Shown: positions 7,870 through 16,544, counted from the first letter of the stretch. The stretch: DNA of 64,000 nucleotides from Bacillus thuringiensis (GCF_022095615.2 NZ_CP155559.1:4803501-4867500); one strand, 5' to 3'. Translations and numbers: made by a program. Notes: generated from the letters alone by a model not told the origin.

Positions 7870-8622
7870 CTAATAAACAGCGATTGGACCATAAGGACCA
7901 TTGAGAATTTCAATTTTTGTTTCAAAAATATCTGTCAAAATCTTTGGATCCATAACCTCTTCTACTGTTCCAAAAGCAGCAATTTGTCCATCTTTCATAG
8001 CACAAATTTTATCTGAGTATTTGGCTGCAAAATTGATGTCATGCATAACAGTCAAAATTGTTCTTCCAAATTCATTAGCCGCACGTCTTAAATGCTCCAT
8101 CATTTGAACAGAACGAGCAACATCCAGATTGTTCAGAGGTTCGTCTAAAAGTACATATTCAGTCTCTTGGCACAATACCATCGCTACATATGCCCTTTGT
8201 CTTTGACCACCAGAAAGCTCATCTAAATATCTATTCTCTAAACTAGTTAAATCTAAGAAATCGATATATTTAGAAATGATAACCTCATCTTCTTTAGTTA
8301 ATCTTCCCTTTGAATAAGGAAAGCGCCCAAATCCAACTAATTGTCTAACAGTAAGCCTCGTTACAAAATGATTTTCTTGTCGCAATATAGTCAAAATTTT
8401 TGCTAAGTCTTTTGATTTAGATTCAGAAACATCCATATTCGCTACCTGAATTTGACCTTCATCCATATCTAAAAGTCTTCCAATCATCAAAAGTGTCGTA
8501 GACTTTCCAGCGCCATTTGGTCCAATTAAAGAAGTAAAGCCTGCTTTTGGTATTTCAATATCCAAAGGTCCTATTTTCACCTTATCAGTATAGAACTTTT
8601 TAACATTATCGATTTTTATCAT
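7870..8622 (-). CDS. fatE: Petrobactin-type siderophore ABC transporter, ATPase
   Basis: A 250-residue ABC ATPase of the FecE/YclP class: Walker A GPNGAGKST (residues about 34-42), Q-loop region RQENHFV, signature LSGGQRQRA, Walker B VLLDEPLNNLD and the switch histidine in VMHDINFA. It should energise import of Fe-petrobactin or a related catecholate precursor through the two permeases encoded just upstream. Its ATG overlaps the end of the preceding permease by 4 bp. Gene order (binding protein, two permeases, ATPase) is that of fatBCDE of B. anthracis and yclNOPQ parts of B. subtilis. A rho-independent terminator follows. Confidence 0.9.
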   Translation of the reverse strand: MIKIDNVKKFYTDKVKIGPLDIEIPKAGFTSLIGPNGAGKSTTLLMIGRLLDMDEGQIQVANMDVSESKSKDLAKILTILRQENHFVTRLTVRQLVGFGRFPYSKGRLTKEDEVIISKYIDFLDLTSLENRYLDELSGGQRQRAYVAMVLCQETEYVLLDEPLNNLDVARSVQMMEHLRRAANEFGRTILTVMHDINFAAKYSDKICAMKDGQIAAFGTVEEVMDPKILTDIFETKIEILNGPYGPIAVY

Positions 8623-9683
8623 AAAGCCCTCTTCCTTAAAACTATAGTTAAGAATATGATTCCACCAAATAATTCAATAATAACTGAAACTACACCTTGA
8701 GCATGGAATACATGATACATTAAAAAGTATGCACTCGTCATTATTAAAAATCCTATAGCAAACGCCATTGGGAAAATATATCTATGATCATAAGTTGACG
8801 CCGCCTGATAACTCAAAGTTGCTACTAAAAAGCCGTAGAACGTAAGTGGCCCAATTAGAGCGGTTGAGATAGACATTAAAATAGCTACTAACACAAGCGT
8901 ATAAATTACACTAGGTTGATATTTAACCCCAAAAGAAGTAGCAACATCCTTCCCTAGTGACAAAACATTCAACTTCTTAGAATGAGCAAAAATTAATAAC
9001 GCTACAATTATGATCATAGGAATTACAACAGGAAAATATGCAGGGTCTGCATGATTAACAGAACCAAATAATCTCGCTTGTAAAATATCAAATTCTGAAG
9101 GCGCAAGTAGTTTTCTCATAAAAGTTGACACAGAGTTTAGCCCGGTACCAATAATAATTCCAACTAAAAGCATAAGTTGTAAATTCCCGTATTTACCGGA
9201 AAGTAACCATCCATAAAGTATCAAACTCATCAAGACCATCACAACAACTTGAAATAAAAATGATCCAATTCCATTAAAGTTTATTAATGCACTAGCACCA
9301 AAGAAGAATATTGTACTCGTTTGAATTGCTGAATAAAGTGATTCGAAACCTAAAAGTGAAGGAGTAATAATCTTATTATTCGTAATGGATTGGAAAGCAA
9401 CTGTCGATAAGCTATGGCAAACTGCAGCAATAATCATCGCAACAATAGCTACTATTCTTCTCTTAACAACTGGGATAAAAGAAGGTGAATCTATCGGAAC
9501 TGGATTGTTATAAACTAAAAGTCCATATGAAGAAAGGAGACCTAAAGCAATCAATGTTGTCAGTACAATCCAATAACGTCTTGCTTCCTTCTTAGAACGA
9601 AAAGCACTAGCTGATCTACTTTCATTATGAAGGCTAGAATCGACTTCGACATTTTCTTTATTTCTATAATCTAATGTGATCAT
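8619..9683 (-). CDS. fatD: Siderophore ABC transporter permease (second)
   Basis: A 354-residue FecCD/BtuC-family permease with about nine to ten TM segments after a polar N-terminus of some 35 residues (KKEARRYW before the first TM). The family's ATPase-contact region is visible around SLGKDVATSFGVKYQ, as is the ALIGPLTFYGFLVATL segment. Resembles B. subtilis YclO. It overlaps the upstream permease and the downstream ATPase gene by 4 bp each, so the three are translationally coupled. The fatC/fatD letters for the two permeases are assigned by order and could be swapped. Confidence 0.88.
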   Translation of the reverse strand: MITLDYRNKENVEVDSSLHNESRSASAFRSKKEARRYWIVLTTLIALGLLSSYGLLVYNNPVPIDSPSFIPVVKRRIVAIVAMIIAAVCHSLSTVAFQSITNNKIITPSLLGFESLYSAIQTSTIFFFGASALINFNGIGSFLFQVVVMVLMSLILYGWLLSGKYGNLQLMLLVGIIIGTGLNSVSTFMRKLLAPSEFDILQARLFGSVNHADPAYFPVVIPMIIIVALLIFAHSKKLNVLSLGKDVATSFGVKYQPSVIYTLVLVAILMSISTALIGPLTFYGFLVATLSYQAASTYDHRYIFPMAFAIGFLIMTSAYFLMYHVFHAQGVVSVIIELFGGIIFLTIVLRKRAL

Positions 9684-10696
9684 CGCAGCCTCCTTGGTTT
9701 TCTTCGTCTCAATAGAATAGTAATAAACACGACCGCTCCCACTGTTGCAAGTATTAAAGAAACAGGTAATTCAAACGGCTTTATAATTGTTCGAGAAATG
9801 ATGTCACAGGCAGTTATTGTCCCCATTCCGATCACACATACCCAAGGTAAATTACTCCTAAGATCATCGCCTCTAAACATGGAAACAATGTTTGGAACAA
9901 TTAAACCTAAGAAAGGTAAATTTCCAATAACAGCTGCAACAATTCCAACAGCAACAGAGATAAGACCAGTCCCAAAAAGAACAATTCTATTGTAATTAAC
10001 GCCAAGGCTTGTTGCCACATCTTCCCCTAGTCCAGCTAAAGTCAATCTATTAGCATACATAAAAATAAACAAAGTAACGATAACAATCAGCCATAAATAT
10101 TCATATCTTCCTACCTGAACAGTAGCAAATGAACCTACGAACCAAGTTTCAATACTTTGCGTCATTTGAAAAAGAAGTCCCATAAACGTAGACACTGCAG
10201 AAATAACTGCTCCAAGCATCAATCCAATAATCGGGACAATTAAAGAAGAACGAAGTTTAACTCTTCTTAAAAATAAAAAGAAAATCATAGTTCCTATAAA
10301 AGAAAAAATGATTGCGCCAGTCATTCTTTGAACTAAAGTCGGGGCAGGAAATAATAAATATACAAAAAGCAGGCCTAAGCCTGACCATTCAATCGTTCCC
10401 GTTGTAGTAGGTTCAACAAAGCGATTCTGTGTAATGAGTTGCATTACGAGTCCTGCCATCGCCATTGCAGCTCCAGTAAGCATTAATGCAACTGTTCTCG
10501 GAACACGAGTAATGAAAAACATCTCCATTCCGTCCTCTTGTCCACGAATATCATAAACTCCGGTAAACAGTGATATAACCCCTAAAATTATAACAACTAT
10601 AACCGCTATTATAAAAGGTTTTGTCCATATTTTATTGTGATTATAAAACTGGGGTTGAGAAATATTCTCAACCCTAGAAATCATATTTTTTGACAC
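9680..10696 (-). CDS. fatC: Siderophore ABC transporter permease (first)
   Basis: A 338-residue FecCD-family permease resembling B. subtilis YclN: ITRVPRTVALMLTGAAMAMAG near the N-terminus, GLGEDVATSLGVNYNR as the ATPase-coupling stretch, and GNLPFLGLIVPNIVS near the C-terminus. Start is GTG 10696 with AGGGG upstream. It starts 19 bp after the binding protein gene and overlaps the second permease. Forms a heterodimeric membrane channel with it (inference from the family). Confidence 0.88.
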   Translation of the reverse strand: MSKNMISRVENISQPQFYNHNKIWTKPFIIAVIVVIILGVISLFTGVYDIRGQEDGMEMFFITRVPRTVALMLTGAAMAMAGLVMQLITQNRFVEPTTTGTIEWSGLGLLFVYLLFPAPTLVQRMTGAIIFSFIGTMIFFLFLRRVKLRSSLIVPIIGLMLGAVISAVSTFMGLLFQMTQSIETWFVGSFATVQVGRYEYLWLIVIVTLFIFMYANRLTLAGLGEDVATSLGVNYNRIVLFGTGLISVAVGIVAAVIGNLPFLGLIVPNIVSMFRGDDLRSNLPWVCVIGMGTITACDIISRTIIKPFELPVSLILATVGAVVFITILLRRRKPRRLR

Positions 10697-10715
10697 TGTT
10701 TCGTACCCCTTTACA

Positions 10716-11729
10716 CTACTTAGCTAAAGTTTTTGCAATATTTCCAAATAACTCTACGTAAGTCTGAATTGATTCATTTGTGTAAGTATCTGCTGGTGCA
10801 TAAATAACTTGTTTTTTAGAAACAGCAGTTGTATTTTGAAGAGCTGGTGATTTAGAAATAACATCCTGAGCAGGAGCTGACTTAGCTGCATCAGATGTTG
10901 CAGCATCACGATCTAATACGAAAAGCCAATCAGGATTTGTTTGTGCGATAGCTTCAACAGAAACGTCATCACCTTTATGACCTGCAGTAGAATTCGAAAC
11001 TTCTAATGCTGGAGTCCAACCGAAAATTTCATACATTGGTCCCCAAACACGACCAGAATGTGGAGCAGCAAAACCAATATTCCCACCAGTAACGATAACA
11101 CTCATAACTTTATCTTTTCCGTTATAAGCAGATTTTGCTTTTTCAATAGATTTATCAAAATCAGCTACTAATTGTTTAGCTTCTTTATCTTTAGCAAAGA
11201 TTTTTCCTAAAGTAGTTGTAGAATCTTTAAGTCCTTTTACTAAGTTTTCTCCAGGCTTAGTAGCCTTCTCAGAAACATCAAAATTAAGATCAATAACAGC
11301 TGCATTTGGCACTAATTTTTTGATTTCTTCGTAATGATCAGCAAATCTTTGACCAACGATTACAAGTTCAGGATTTGCCGCTGCAATAATTTCAAGATTT
11401 GGTTCGCGGTGATTCCCGATATTTTTAACTGAATCATCTTTTTTATATGCTGAATCCGCAGGCATGATATCCTTTGGAGCAGCCGCTAATTTAATTCCCC
11501 AATCAGCTAAAGTTTCAAAAGTTCTATTATCTAAAGCAACTACATTCTTTGGATTTACAGGGACTTTAACAGTTCCATGAGCATCAGTGATTTCAACCGT
11601 TTTTGGCTTATCACTACTATCACCTTTATTAGCTTTCGAAGTTTCCTTACCTGAATCTGAGCAAGCTACTAACATTAAAGTGAAAATTGCTAGAATACTT
11701 ACTAATTTTAAAAGCATAGTTTTTTTCAT
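10716..11729 (-). CDS. fatB: Siderophore-binding lipoprotein, petrobactin type
   Basis: A 337-residue class III periplasmic-type binding protein anchored as a lipoprotein: a signal sequence with the lipobox LVAC at residues 20-23, a charged linker, then the TroA/FecB-like domain from about residue 45 (TVEITDAHGTVKVP, LVIVGQRFADHYEEI). B. anthracis and B. cereus FatB bind petrobactin and 3,4-dihydroxybenzoate. A longer frame starts at 11777, but ATG 11729 has AAGGAG and begins the signal peptide. It heads the operon with a Fur box 90 bp upstream. Confidence 0.9.
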   Translation of the reverse strand: MKKTMLLKLVSILAIFTLMLVACSDSGKETSKANKGDSSDKPKTVEITDAHGTVKVPVNPKNVVALDNRTFETLADWGIKLAAAPKDIMPADSAYKKDDSVKNIGNHREPNLEIIAAANPELVIVGQRFADHYEEIKKLVPNAAVIDLNFDVSEKATKPGENLVKGLKDSTTTLGKIFAKDKEAKQLVADFDKSIEKAKSAYNGKDKVMSVIVTGGNIGFAAPHSGRVWGPMYEIFGWTPALEVSNSTAGHKGDDVSVEAIAQTNPDWLFVLDRDAATSDAAKSAPAQDVISKSPALQNTTAVSKKQVIYAPADTYTNESIQTYVELFGNIAKTLAK

Positions 11730-11819
11730 ACGTATACTCCTTATTATGTAATTTAGTTCGAAAATGATGACGTCCATAGATTGAATTAGATAATAACTTT
11801 CATGTATCTAAATTGCTAT

Positions 11820-11834
11820 TGATAATCATTTTCA
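11820..11834. promoter_or_regulatory. Fur box upstream of fatB
   Basis: TGATAATCATTTTCA matches the Bacillus 7-1-7 Fur consensus TGATAATNATTATCA with one mismatch. It lies 91 bp upstream of the fatB start and implies iron repression. Confidence 0.85.
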
Positions 11835-11944
11835 TTTGAACATCCTGTAAATAAGTATAGTCATTAATTCTGTGAAAATCTTGTGAATGGTGTGAGTTAA
11901 TAAAATTAAAAATAAATTAGATACGGTCTCAACTAATGCACACC

Positions 11945-11992
11945 AGATCCATCCCCCGCACGTACTAACCGATAGATTAGCACCTTATAAAC
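11945..11992. repeat. Possible degenerate copy of the dispersed hairpin repeat
   Basis: CCATCCCCCGC followed by ATTAGCACCTTATAAACC recalls blocks of the element at 2625-2716 (same order). No stable stem remains. The rest of the 350-bp gap between the response regulator and fatB holds the Fur box and A/T-rich sequence. Confidence 0.3.
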
Positions 11993-12079
11993 CATGATTT
12001 CTACTGCAAAAAAATGCCCATTTCTGATAGCAATCTTCTTTTAATATTTCACAGAAACTATTTTATTATCTTATTTTTA

Positions 12080-12757
12080 TCATTCAATCATTGAATAGCC
12101 TCTGCCATGTATCGTTTGAATATATCTGTCTTTCTTCTCGCACTTTAATTTTTTTCTTACATACCCAATATATAAGTCTACTACATTTGGATTTACTACT
12201 ACGTTATATCCCCAAACCTGATTCAAAAGCATTTCACGGCTCAATATTGTATTTTTATTCTTGATTAAAAATACAAGTAAATCGTACTCGCGCTTCGTGA
12301 GCGAGAGATTTTCACTACCTTTTTTCACAATATTGCTAGATGCATCAACAAAGAGATCTTTAAACTGAAAAAAGTTTATCTCATTTTGCTGGATATAGTC
12401 ACTTCTCCTTAAAATTGCTTTAACCCTTGCTACTAATTCTTCTTTCGCAAATGGTTTTCTTATATAATCATCAGCTCCTGCTTGTAACCCTGCTATGCAA
12501 TCCTTGCTAGAAATATTGTCGGTCACAATAATGAGCGGTGTCGTTTTAACAAGTCGTATTTGTCTACAAATTTCTGGTCCCGATATACTTAATGAATCCC
12601 AATCCAATATGATAATATCCCAATCTTGTTCATATATTATATTTAAACCCTGGTTTTCATTGTGAAGTTTTAAAATGAAAGAGCCTTCTTGCGTTAGACC
12701 GCTTACGATTTTCTTCGCTAAAGACCGTTCATTCTTAATTACTAACACCTGCTTCAC
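12080..12757 (-). CDS. OmpR-family response regulator with degenerate receiver
   Basis: 225 residues: receiver domain (1-118) and winged-helix DNA-binding domain (about 128-225, LSLTKREYDLLVFLI, REMLLNQVWGY, YIQTIHGRGYSMIE). D52 (IILDWD), T79 and K101 (IRKPF) are in place, but the acidic pocket that normally reads DDE is K8-N9-E10, so Mg2+ binding and phosphorylation may be impaired. No sensor kinase lies nearby; it is an orphan. Start is GTG 12757 with AGAGGTGAA upstream. It may act as an unphosphorylated regulator, as some atypical OmpR proteins do; targets are unknown. Confidence 0.88.
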   Translation of the reverse strand: MKQVLVIKNERSLAKKIVSGLTQEGSFILKLHNENQGLNIIYEQDWDIIILDWDSLSISGPEICRQIRLVKTTPLIIVTDNISSKDCIAGLQAGADDYIRKPFAKEELVARVKAILRRSDYIQQNEINFFQFKDLFVDASSNIVKKGSENLSLTKREYDLLVFLIKNKNTILSREMLLNQVWGYNVVVNPNVVDLYIGYVRKKLKCEKKDRYIQTIHGRGYSMIE

Positions 12758-13040
12758 CGATGGTTCACCTCTATTTCAATATAACTTAGTTAGATAAAAA
12801 TAATTTAAGATTTGTAAATATTAAATTCCTAAAAAAGCCATTATAACAGCTTATTAGGAGAACTCTATATAATCTTACAATAGATATGAATAGAAACACA
12901 AAGGATATGAAGATTTAAATACATATTATTTAATCATTAAGGGTAGCTATTATAGTAACTGCAATTTGTTTCATCATTGATATTTATTATTTTATTTGAA
13001 ATATAATAAAAGCATTATCTACAGAAAAATTTCAACATAT

Positions 13041-13076
13041 TAAAAGCCAATTTTCTGTTAAGAAAGTTGGCTTTTA
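13041..13076. terminator. 16-bp hairpin with GTTA tetraloop, no obvious gene
   Basis: TAAAAGCCAA...TTGGCTTTTA continues inward (one G-T pair) to a 4-nt loop. It lies between the response regulator and a small ORF; the 12758-13238 gap holds no other recognised feature. It could end a small RNA on either strand. Confidence 0.45.
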
Positions 13077-13238
13077 ATTAGTAAGATTCTTATGCAACAT
13101 GAGCGAAATTATAAATTGTTCCGTAAATTATAGTACAACTAAAAAGCCCTGTAGGTGGATAAGCTTTGCTAAAAAATCTTTTTAAATTTGCAAAAAGACG
13201 AAAACCATTTAGATCTCCGCCTTCACAATATTCTCACC

Positions 13239-13427
13239 TTATAGTTGATGATTTACAAAAGCTAAAATCATGCCAACACAAAATGAAATAAATCCAATTA
13301 GAACTAAAGGAAGAGTGAAGCCCCCCCAAGCAGGTTTATTAACAAATGCCCTTATTCTAAAATTAATTCTTGCTAAAGACATGATAACGATACCTGCTAT
13401 TGATAAAATTGTAGTTAGATAAGTCAT
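13239..13427 (-). CDS. Small membrane protein of unknown function (62 aa)
   Basis: Two hydrophobic segments (about residues 3-20 and 37-58) are separated by a basic loop (RINFRIRAFVNKPAWGG). ATG 13427 follows GGGGAG at 11 nt. It stands alone between two long noncoding stretches. Not recognised; coding status is supported by the Shine-Dalgarno and the clean two-helix pattern. The 380-bp gap upstream (13428-13809) holds the yxeA terminator and otherwise nothing identified. Confidence 0.6.
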   Translation of the reverse strand: MTYLTTILSIAGIVIMSLARINFRIRAFVNKPAWGGFTLPLVLIGFISFCVGMILAFVNHQL

Positions 13428-13694
13428 TTATAACGATACTCCCCTTTTATGTTGATTTCGTATTTCCGGAAATTATCTGTTTTAGCAACATATTCTCTAC
13501 TAAACTTACCAATTTCTTATTACTGAATTGACAGCGTTTCTTCTTCCCATATGTCATATAACAACATAGTTTCTCTAATGCCCTTTTAAAGAATTTAAGT
13601 TATATTGAAATATAAATACTAGGGATTATAATATAGAAGAATTGCACTACGAATTATCTGTGCAGGTGTTACAACCTCAATTCGCTTCTAATAA

Positions 13695-13725
13695 AAAAGG
13701 ACAAACCAGACGGTTCGATCCTTTT
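13695..13725 (-). terminator. Terminator downstream of yxeA-type gene
   Basis: On the minus strand AAAAGGA-T-CGAACC / GGTTTG-TCCTTTT with a 4-nt loop and one bulged T, then T residues; it is 85 bp after the stop codon. Confidence 0.7.
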
Positions 13726-13809
13726 GTTTTTATAACACACTCTCTTATTTTCTAAAATGTCTTAACCTCTTTGCTCTAACACAGCTACTAGTTAATTTGT
13801 CCTAACTCA

Positions 13810-14175
13810 TTATGAGGTACCGTTCAATTTGTCTACGATACCTTTATCTATTTTTGCTTGATCTACTTTAGCTATTTTAGAAACAATCCCACGACGATCT
13901 TCCCAATCAATCAAATAATATTGATTTTTTTCCAATTTATCTTGTACGGAAATTTGCAGTTTTCTTTCTTCCCCTTTTTTATCGTACACCTTCTCATCGT
14001 AAACATGATACGTAAGAACTTCTCCATTACTCAATTTTTCGTTTTCTACTTTAGAATCCGTCATTACTTTTACATAATATTGTTTAGTTGAATAGTATCC
14101 ATTCCCTGACTGCAGATAGTAGAAAGCCCCTCCTACTATAGCTAATAATACAAAAATTCTCATGATCCATTTCAT
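13810..14175 (-). CDS. yxeA: YxeA family secreted/anchored protein (DUF1093)
   Basis: 121 residues: one N-terminal hydrophobic segment (about 3-20, signal anchor or signal peptide) followed by a small beta-rich extracellular domain with the family's GNGYYSTKQYYVKV and GEVLTYHVYDEKVYDKKGEER stretches. DUF1093/YxeA proteins of Bacillus are of unknown function. ATG 14175 has AAAGGTTAGG upstream. Monocistronic. Named by family resemblance. Confidence 0.75.
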   Translation of the reverse strand: MKWIMRIFVLLAIVGGAFYYLQSGNGYYSTKQYYVKVMTDSKVENEKLSNGEVLTYHVYDEKVYDKKGEERKLQISVQDKLEKNQYYLIDWEDRRGIVSKIAKVDQAKIDKGIVDKLNGTS

Positions 14176-14377
14176 ACGATAATACCTAACCTTTCTGCTC
14201 TACTTGTAAGATTTAAATTCATTAACATATAAATCTTCCTTACCTTAAGTATGCTTTATCTACCAAAAAGGAACAATTCAGTTTCCTTACACCCACATTA
14301 CACTTTTGTAATCCTATCATTCTGGATTAAAACGTTGTTATCATTTTACAAAAACAAAACAAGCATAGTTTTATCGC

Positions 14378-14466
14378 AAACAAAAAGAACCATAACCTCG
14401 CCAATCTGGCAAAGTTATGGTTCATGTTATACAATGTTACTTTACCTATAAGTTTGCCACAATTAG
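14378..14466. repeat. Dispersed hairpin repeat (intact copy)
   Basis: Core hairpin AACCATAAC...GCC-AATCT-GGC...GTTATGGTT (14388-14422) preceded by AAACAAAAAG and followed by TATAAGTTTGCCAC. A near-identical core stands at 15981-16027 and a degenerate one at 2625-2716. Further downstream (to about 14570) three AAGCATAA-CTTGCC-like motifs follow. The 14176-14866 gap otherwise contains a weak hairpin at about 14653-14683 and the riboswitch promoter. Confidence 0.65.
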
Positions 14467-14810
14467 AAGCATAAACTTGCCGGAATTTGCTTATTGTAGA
14501 AGATATTTATCTAATTGTGCAAAGAAAATGGAAGCATAACTTTGCCGTGCGTTAATTATTAATCCATAAGCTTGCCATGTATTTTATTAATGTAGATTAT
14601 GAATAATGTTTTGTCTAATTGATACTAATAACCTCGATAAACGAGCAAAAAGAAAGAGCGTGTTATAATCAAAACATGCTCTTAACTTATTTAATTGAAT
14701 CATTCATTTTTAAAAAAATCTGATCATTTCTGTCGTTCTTCTTTCATTATGCCCCCCTTTTGTTGAATAATGAACTCAACAATTCACTATAATATTAAAT
14801 TGTTTTCATC

Positions 14811-14838
14811 TTGATTAATTTTCAAATTTATGTATAAT
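14811..14838 (+). promoter_or_regulatory. Promoter of the guanidine riboswitch transcript
   Basis: TTGATT (14811-14816), 16 bp, TATAAT (14833-14838), about 28 bp before the conserved riboswitch core. Confidence 0.6.
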
Positions 14839-14866
14839 ATAAGATAATTATATATGTTAAATGTTT

Positions 14867-14992
14867 TCTAGGGTTCCGCAATAAACTAGTGTTATTGGTC
14901 TGGTCCAAGAGAAAACTCACAGCTTTGCTGTGTCACGGAAGGATAAAAGCCTGGGAGAAACTGTTTAACAGTTATCTCTCAGGCTTTTTTTG
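14867..14992 (+). ncRNA. Guanidine-I riboswitch (ykkC class) with terminator
   Basis: The conserved ykkC blocks are present in order: TCTAGGGTTCCGC, CTGGTCCAAGAGAAAAC, GTCACGGAAGGATAAAAGCC and TGGGAGAAAC. The 3' part forms a terminator, AGCCTGGGAGA...TCTCTCAGGCT, followed by seven T. Ligand binding should favour the aptamer over the terminator and switch on the two downstream SMR genes. Class and regulated genes agree with known guanidine-I riboswitches. Confidence 0.95.
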
Positions 14993-15029
14993 TTTTTTTT
15001 GTTAATAATAAAATTGGAGGTGTCTTTAG

Positions 15030-15371
15030 ATGAGTAAAGACTGGATTAAAGTATTTGTTGCTGCTTTCTTTGAAATCTTTTGGGTTATTGGTTTAAAACA
15101 TGCTGATGACTTTTGGACATGGACAGGAACTATCATCGCTATATTTTTAAGCTTTTATTTAATGATTATGGCAGGAAAAAAGCTTCCTGTAGGAACTGTT
15201 TATGCTGTTTTTGTTGGGCTAGGTACAGCTGGAACTGTCTTTTCTGAAATCCTACTCTTTGGTGAACCATTTAAAGTAGGAAAAGTGTTATTGATTTTAT
15301 TTTTATTAGCTGGAGTAATTGGTTTGAAATTAGTTACAGATGACAAAGTTCAGAAAGGTGATGAATCCTAA
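15030..15371 (+). CDS. SMR-family guanidinium exporter subunit (YkkC type)
   Basis: 113 residues with four TM helices and the SMR glutamate in helix 1 ([17 protein letters not shown]15 region), plus [17 protein letters not shown] in helix 3. Under a guanidine-I riboswitch this subfamily exports guanidinium in exchange for protons; paired SMR genes usually work as heterodimers of opposite topology, as YkkCD does. ATG 15030 has GGAGG. The stop overlaps the start of the partner gene. Confidence 0.9.
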   Translation: MSKDWIKVFVAAFFEIFWVIGLKHADDFWTWTGTIIAIFLSFYLMIMAGKKLPVGTVYAVFVGLGTAGTVFSEILLFGEPFKVGKVLLILFLLAGVIGLKLVTDDKVQKGDES

Positions 15372-15685
15372 TGGCATGGATTTCTTTAATCTTAGCAGGT
15401 TTGTTTGAAATGTTTGGTGTTGCTATGATAAATAAATTGCATAAAGACCAAAATTGGCAATCATTAGCTTTGTTAATTCTCGGATTTGGCTTAAGTTTTA
15501 TTTTTCTTGCTTACGCAATGGAAATACTACCTATGGGGACAGCCTATGCAATTTGGACTGGAATTGGTGCGTCTGGTGGTGCAATTTTAGGCATGATTTT
15601 ATATGGCGAATCAAAAGATTGGAGAAGGGTTGTTTTTATAGGTATGGTTTTAGGTGCCGCAATAGGTCTAAAACTTGTTTCATAA
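15371..15685 (+). CDS. SMR-family guanidinium exporter subunit (YkkD type)
   Basis: 104 residues, four TM helices, helix-1 glutamate in LILAGLFEMFGVAMINK and GTAYAIWTGIGASGGAILGM in helix 3. Its ATG overlaps the stop of the first SMR gene (TAATG), giving tight coupling expected for heterodimer partners. Both genes are riboswitch controlled. Terminated by a strong hairpin 20 bp after the stop. Confidence 0.9.
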   Translation: MAWISLILAGLFEMFGVAMINKLHKDQNWQSLALLILGFGLSFIFLAYAMEILPMGTAYAIWTGIGASGGAILGMILYGESKDWRRVVFIGMVLGAAIGLKLVS

Positions 15686-15705
15686 ATGACCTTTTAAATT
15701 GTACT

Positions 15706-15755
15706 ATGAAGAAGATAATCTGTTTTTATTAAGCAAATTATCTTCTTCATTTTTT
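15706..15755 (+). terminator. Terminator of the guanidinium exporter operon
   Basis: ATGAAGAAGATAAT / ATTATCTTCTTCAT, a perfect 14-bp stem with a 17-nt loop followed by six T. The gap from here to ssrA (15756-16042) has a weak TCCCTTT/AAAGGGA dyad and the repeat below. Confidence 0.85.
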
Positions 15756-15958
15756 ATTTTTATTCAACAAAATGTCCCTTTAATGGAGTAACTTTATTTA
15801 TTACTACTCAACGGTCTCTTAATCGGCATTTCAGTTCAGTTCTTCTTTTCACTATAAAAACATCCCTTTAGAGAAATAGATCCAAAGGGACAAAACTTCG
15901 CGTTTTTTATAAACACCATGATTTTATTTAAAAGCGACATTAAAAATATTCTTCAAAT

Positions 15959-16027
15959 CCTGGAAGCATAAGTTTGCCCCAAACAAAAAGAACCATAATC
16001 TTGCCGAAACGGCAAAGTTATGGTTCA
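15959..16027. repeat. Dispersed hairpin repeat (second copy of core)
   Basis: GGAAGCATAAGTTTGCC, then AAACAAAAAGAACCATAA, TTGCC-GAAAC-GGCAA and GTTATGGTT. The same two blocks occur at 14530-14552 and 14378-14422 but in the other order, which suggests a composite element. It lies just downstream of ssrA on the other side of its terminator. Confidence 0.6.
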
Positions 16028-16042
16028 AATCACATACAAAAT

Positions 16043-16070
16043 AAAAAAACCACCAAATATGTATTGGTGG
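16043..16070 (-). terminator. Terminator of ssrA
   Basis: On the minus strand CCACCAA-7nt-TTGGTGG then TTTTTTT. The 5' arm is the CCACCA end of the tmRNA itself, so the mature 3' end must be released from the terminator stem. Confidence 0.85.
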
Positions 16071-16419
16071 AGACGGTGGGAGTCGAACCCACGTCCAAAA
16101 ATATCGGCACTTAAGCTTCTACGAGTGTAGTCGATATATTAGCATTTCGCGAACTCTTCGGCCTATCGACAGGCTTCCAAGTTGCTAGTCTGATTGTTCT
16201 CTTCCTTCGCCCTCAGACGGCGAACTCCGGCGTAGTCCACTTAGTTTGAGTCCCTTACCCTACCACATGGACGATGGAGGGAGGAACCTTTAGTGCAATT
16301 AAGCAGCTAAAGAAAGATTGTTTTGTTTGCCAATTATAGGCTTTGACGTTTTAACGAGGCCGATCCCCTCGACTCGCAACCTAAGCTCGAACTATCCCTG
16401 TCGAATCCGTAACGTCCCC
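16065..16419 (-). ncRNA. ssrA: tmRNA (ssrA)
   Basis: A 355-nt transfer-messenger RNA that rescues stalled ribosomes with SmpB. The 5' end is GGGGACGTTACGGATTCGAC and the 3' end pairs with it, ending ...CACCGTCTCCACCA with encoded CCA and the TTCGA T-loop. The tag reading frame (16331 down to 16302, stop TAA 16301-16299) encodes GKQNNLSLAA after the resume alanine. smpB and rnr lie upstream in the same direction, the usual Bacillus arrangement. Confidence 0.97.
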
Positions 16420-16544
16420 ATGATAAAAATGGAGCATACGAAGAAATATCGTGATAGCTACTAAGAGCTGTTTTTCAATGTGCAACAATCTTACATAAAT
16501 TATTATATCATACGCGCGCCGTTTTACAAATGTAAATATCTGTA

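Noticed and set aside
12950..13025. Possible short hydrophobic ORF on the plus strand (LRVAIIVTAICFIID...)
   Set aside because: No start codon with a ribosome site is in frame; probably chance A/T-rich reading or a decayed relic.
15860..15895. TCCCTTT/AAAGGGA dyad as a terminator
   Set aside because: Only 7 bp with a 14-nt loop and no T-run; the exporter operon already has a strong terminator at 15706.
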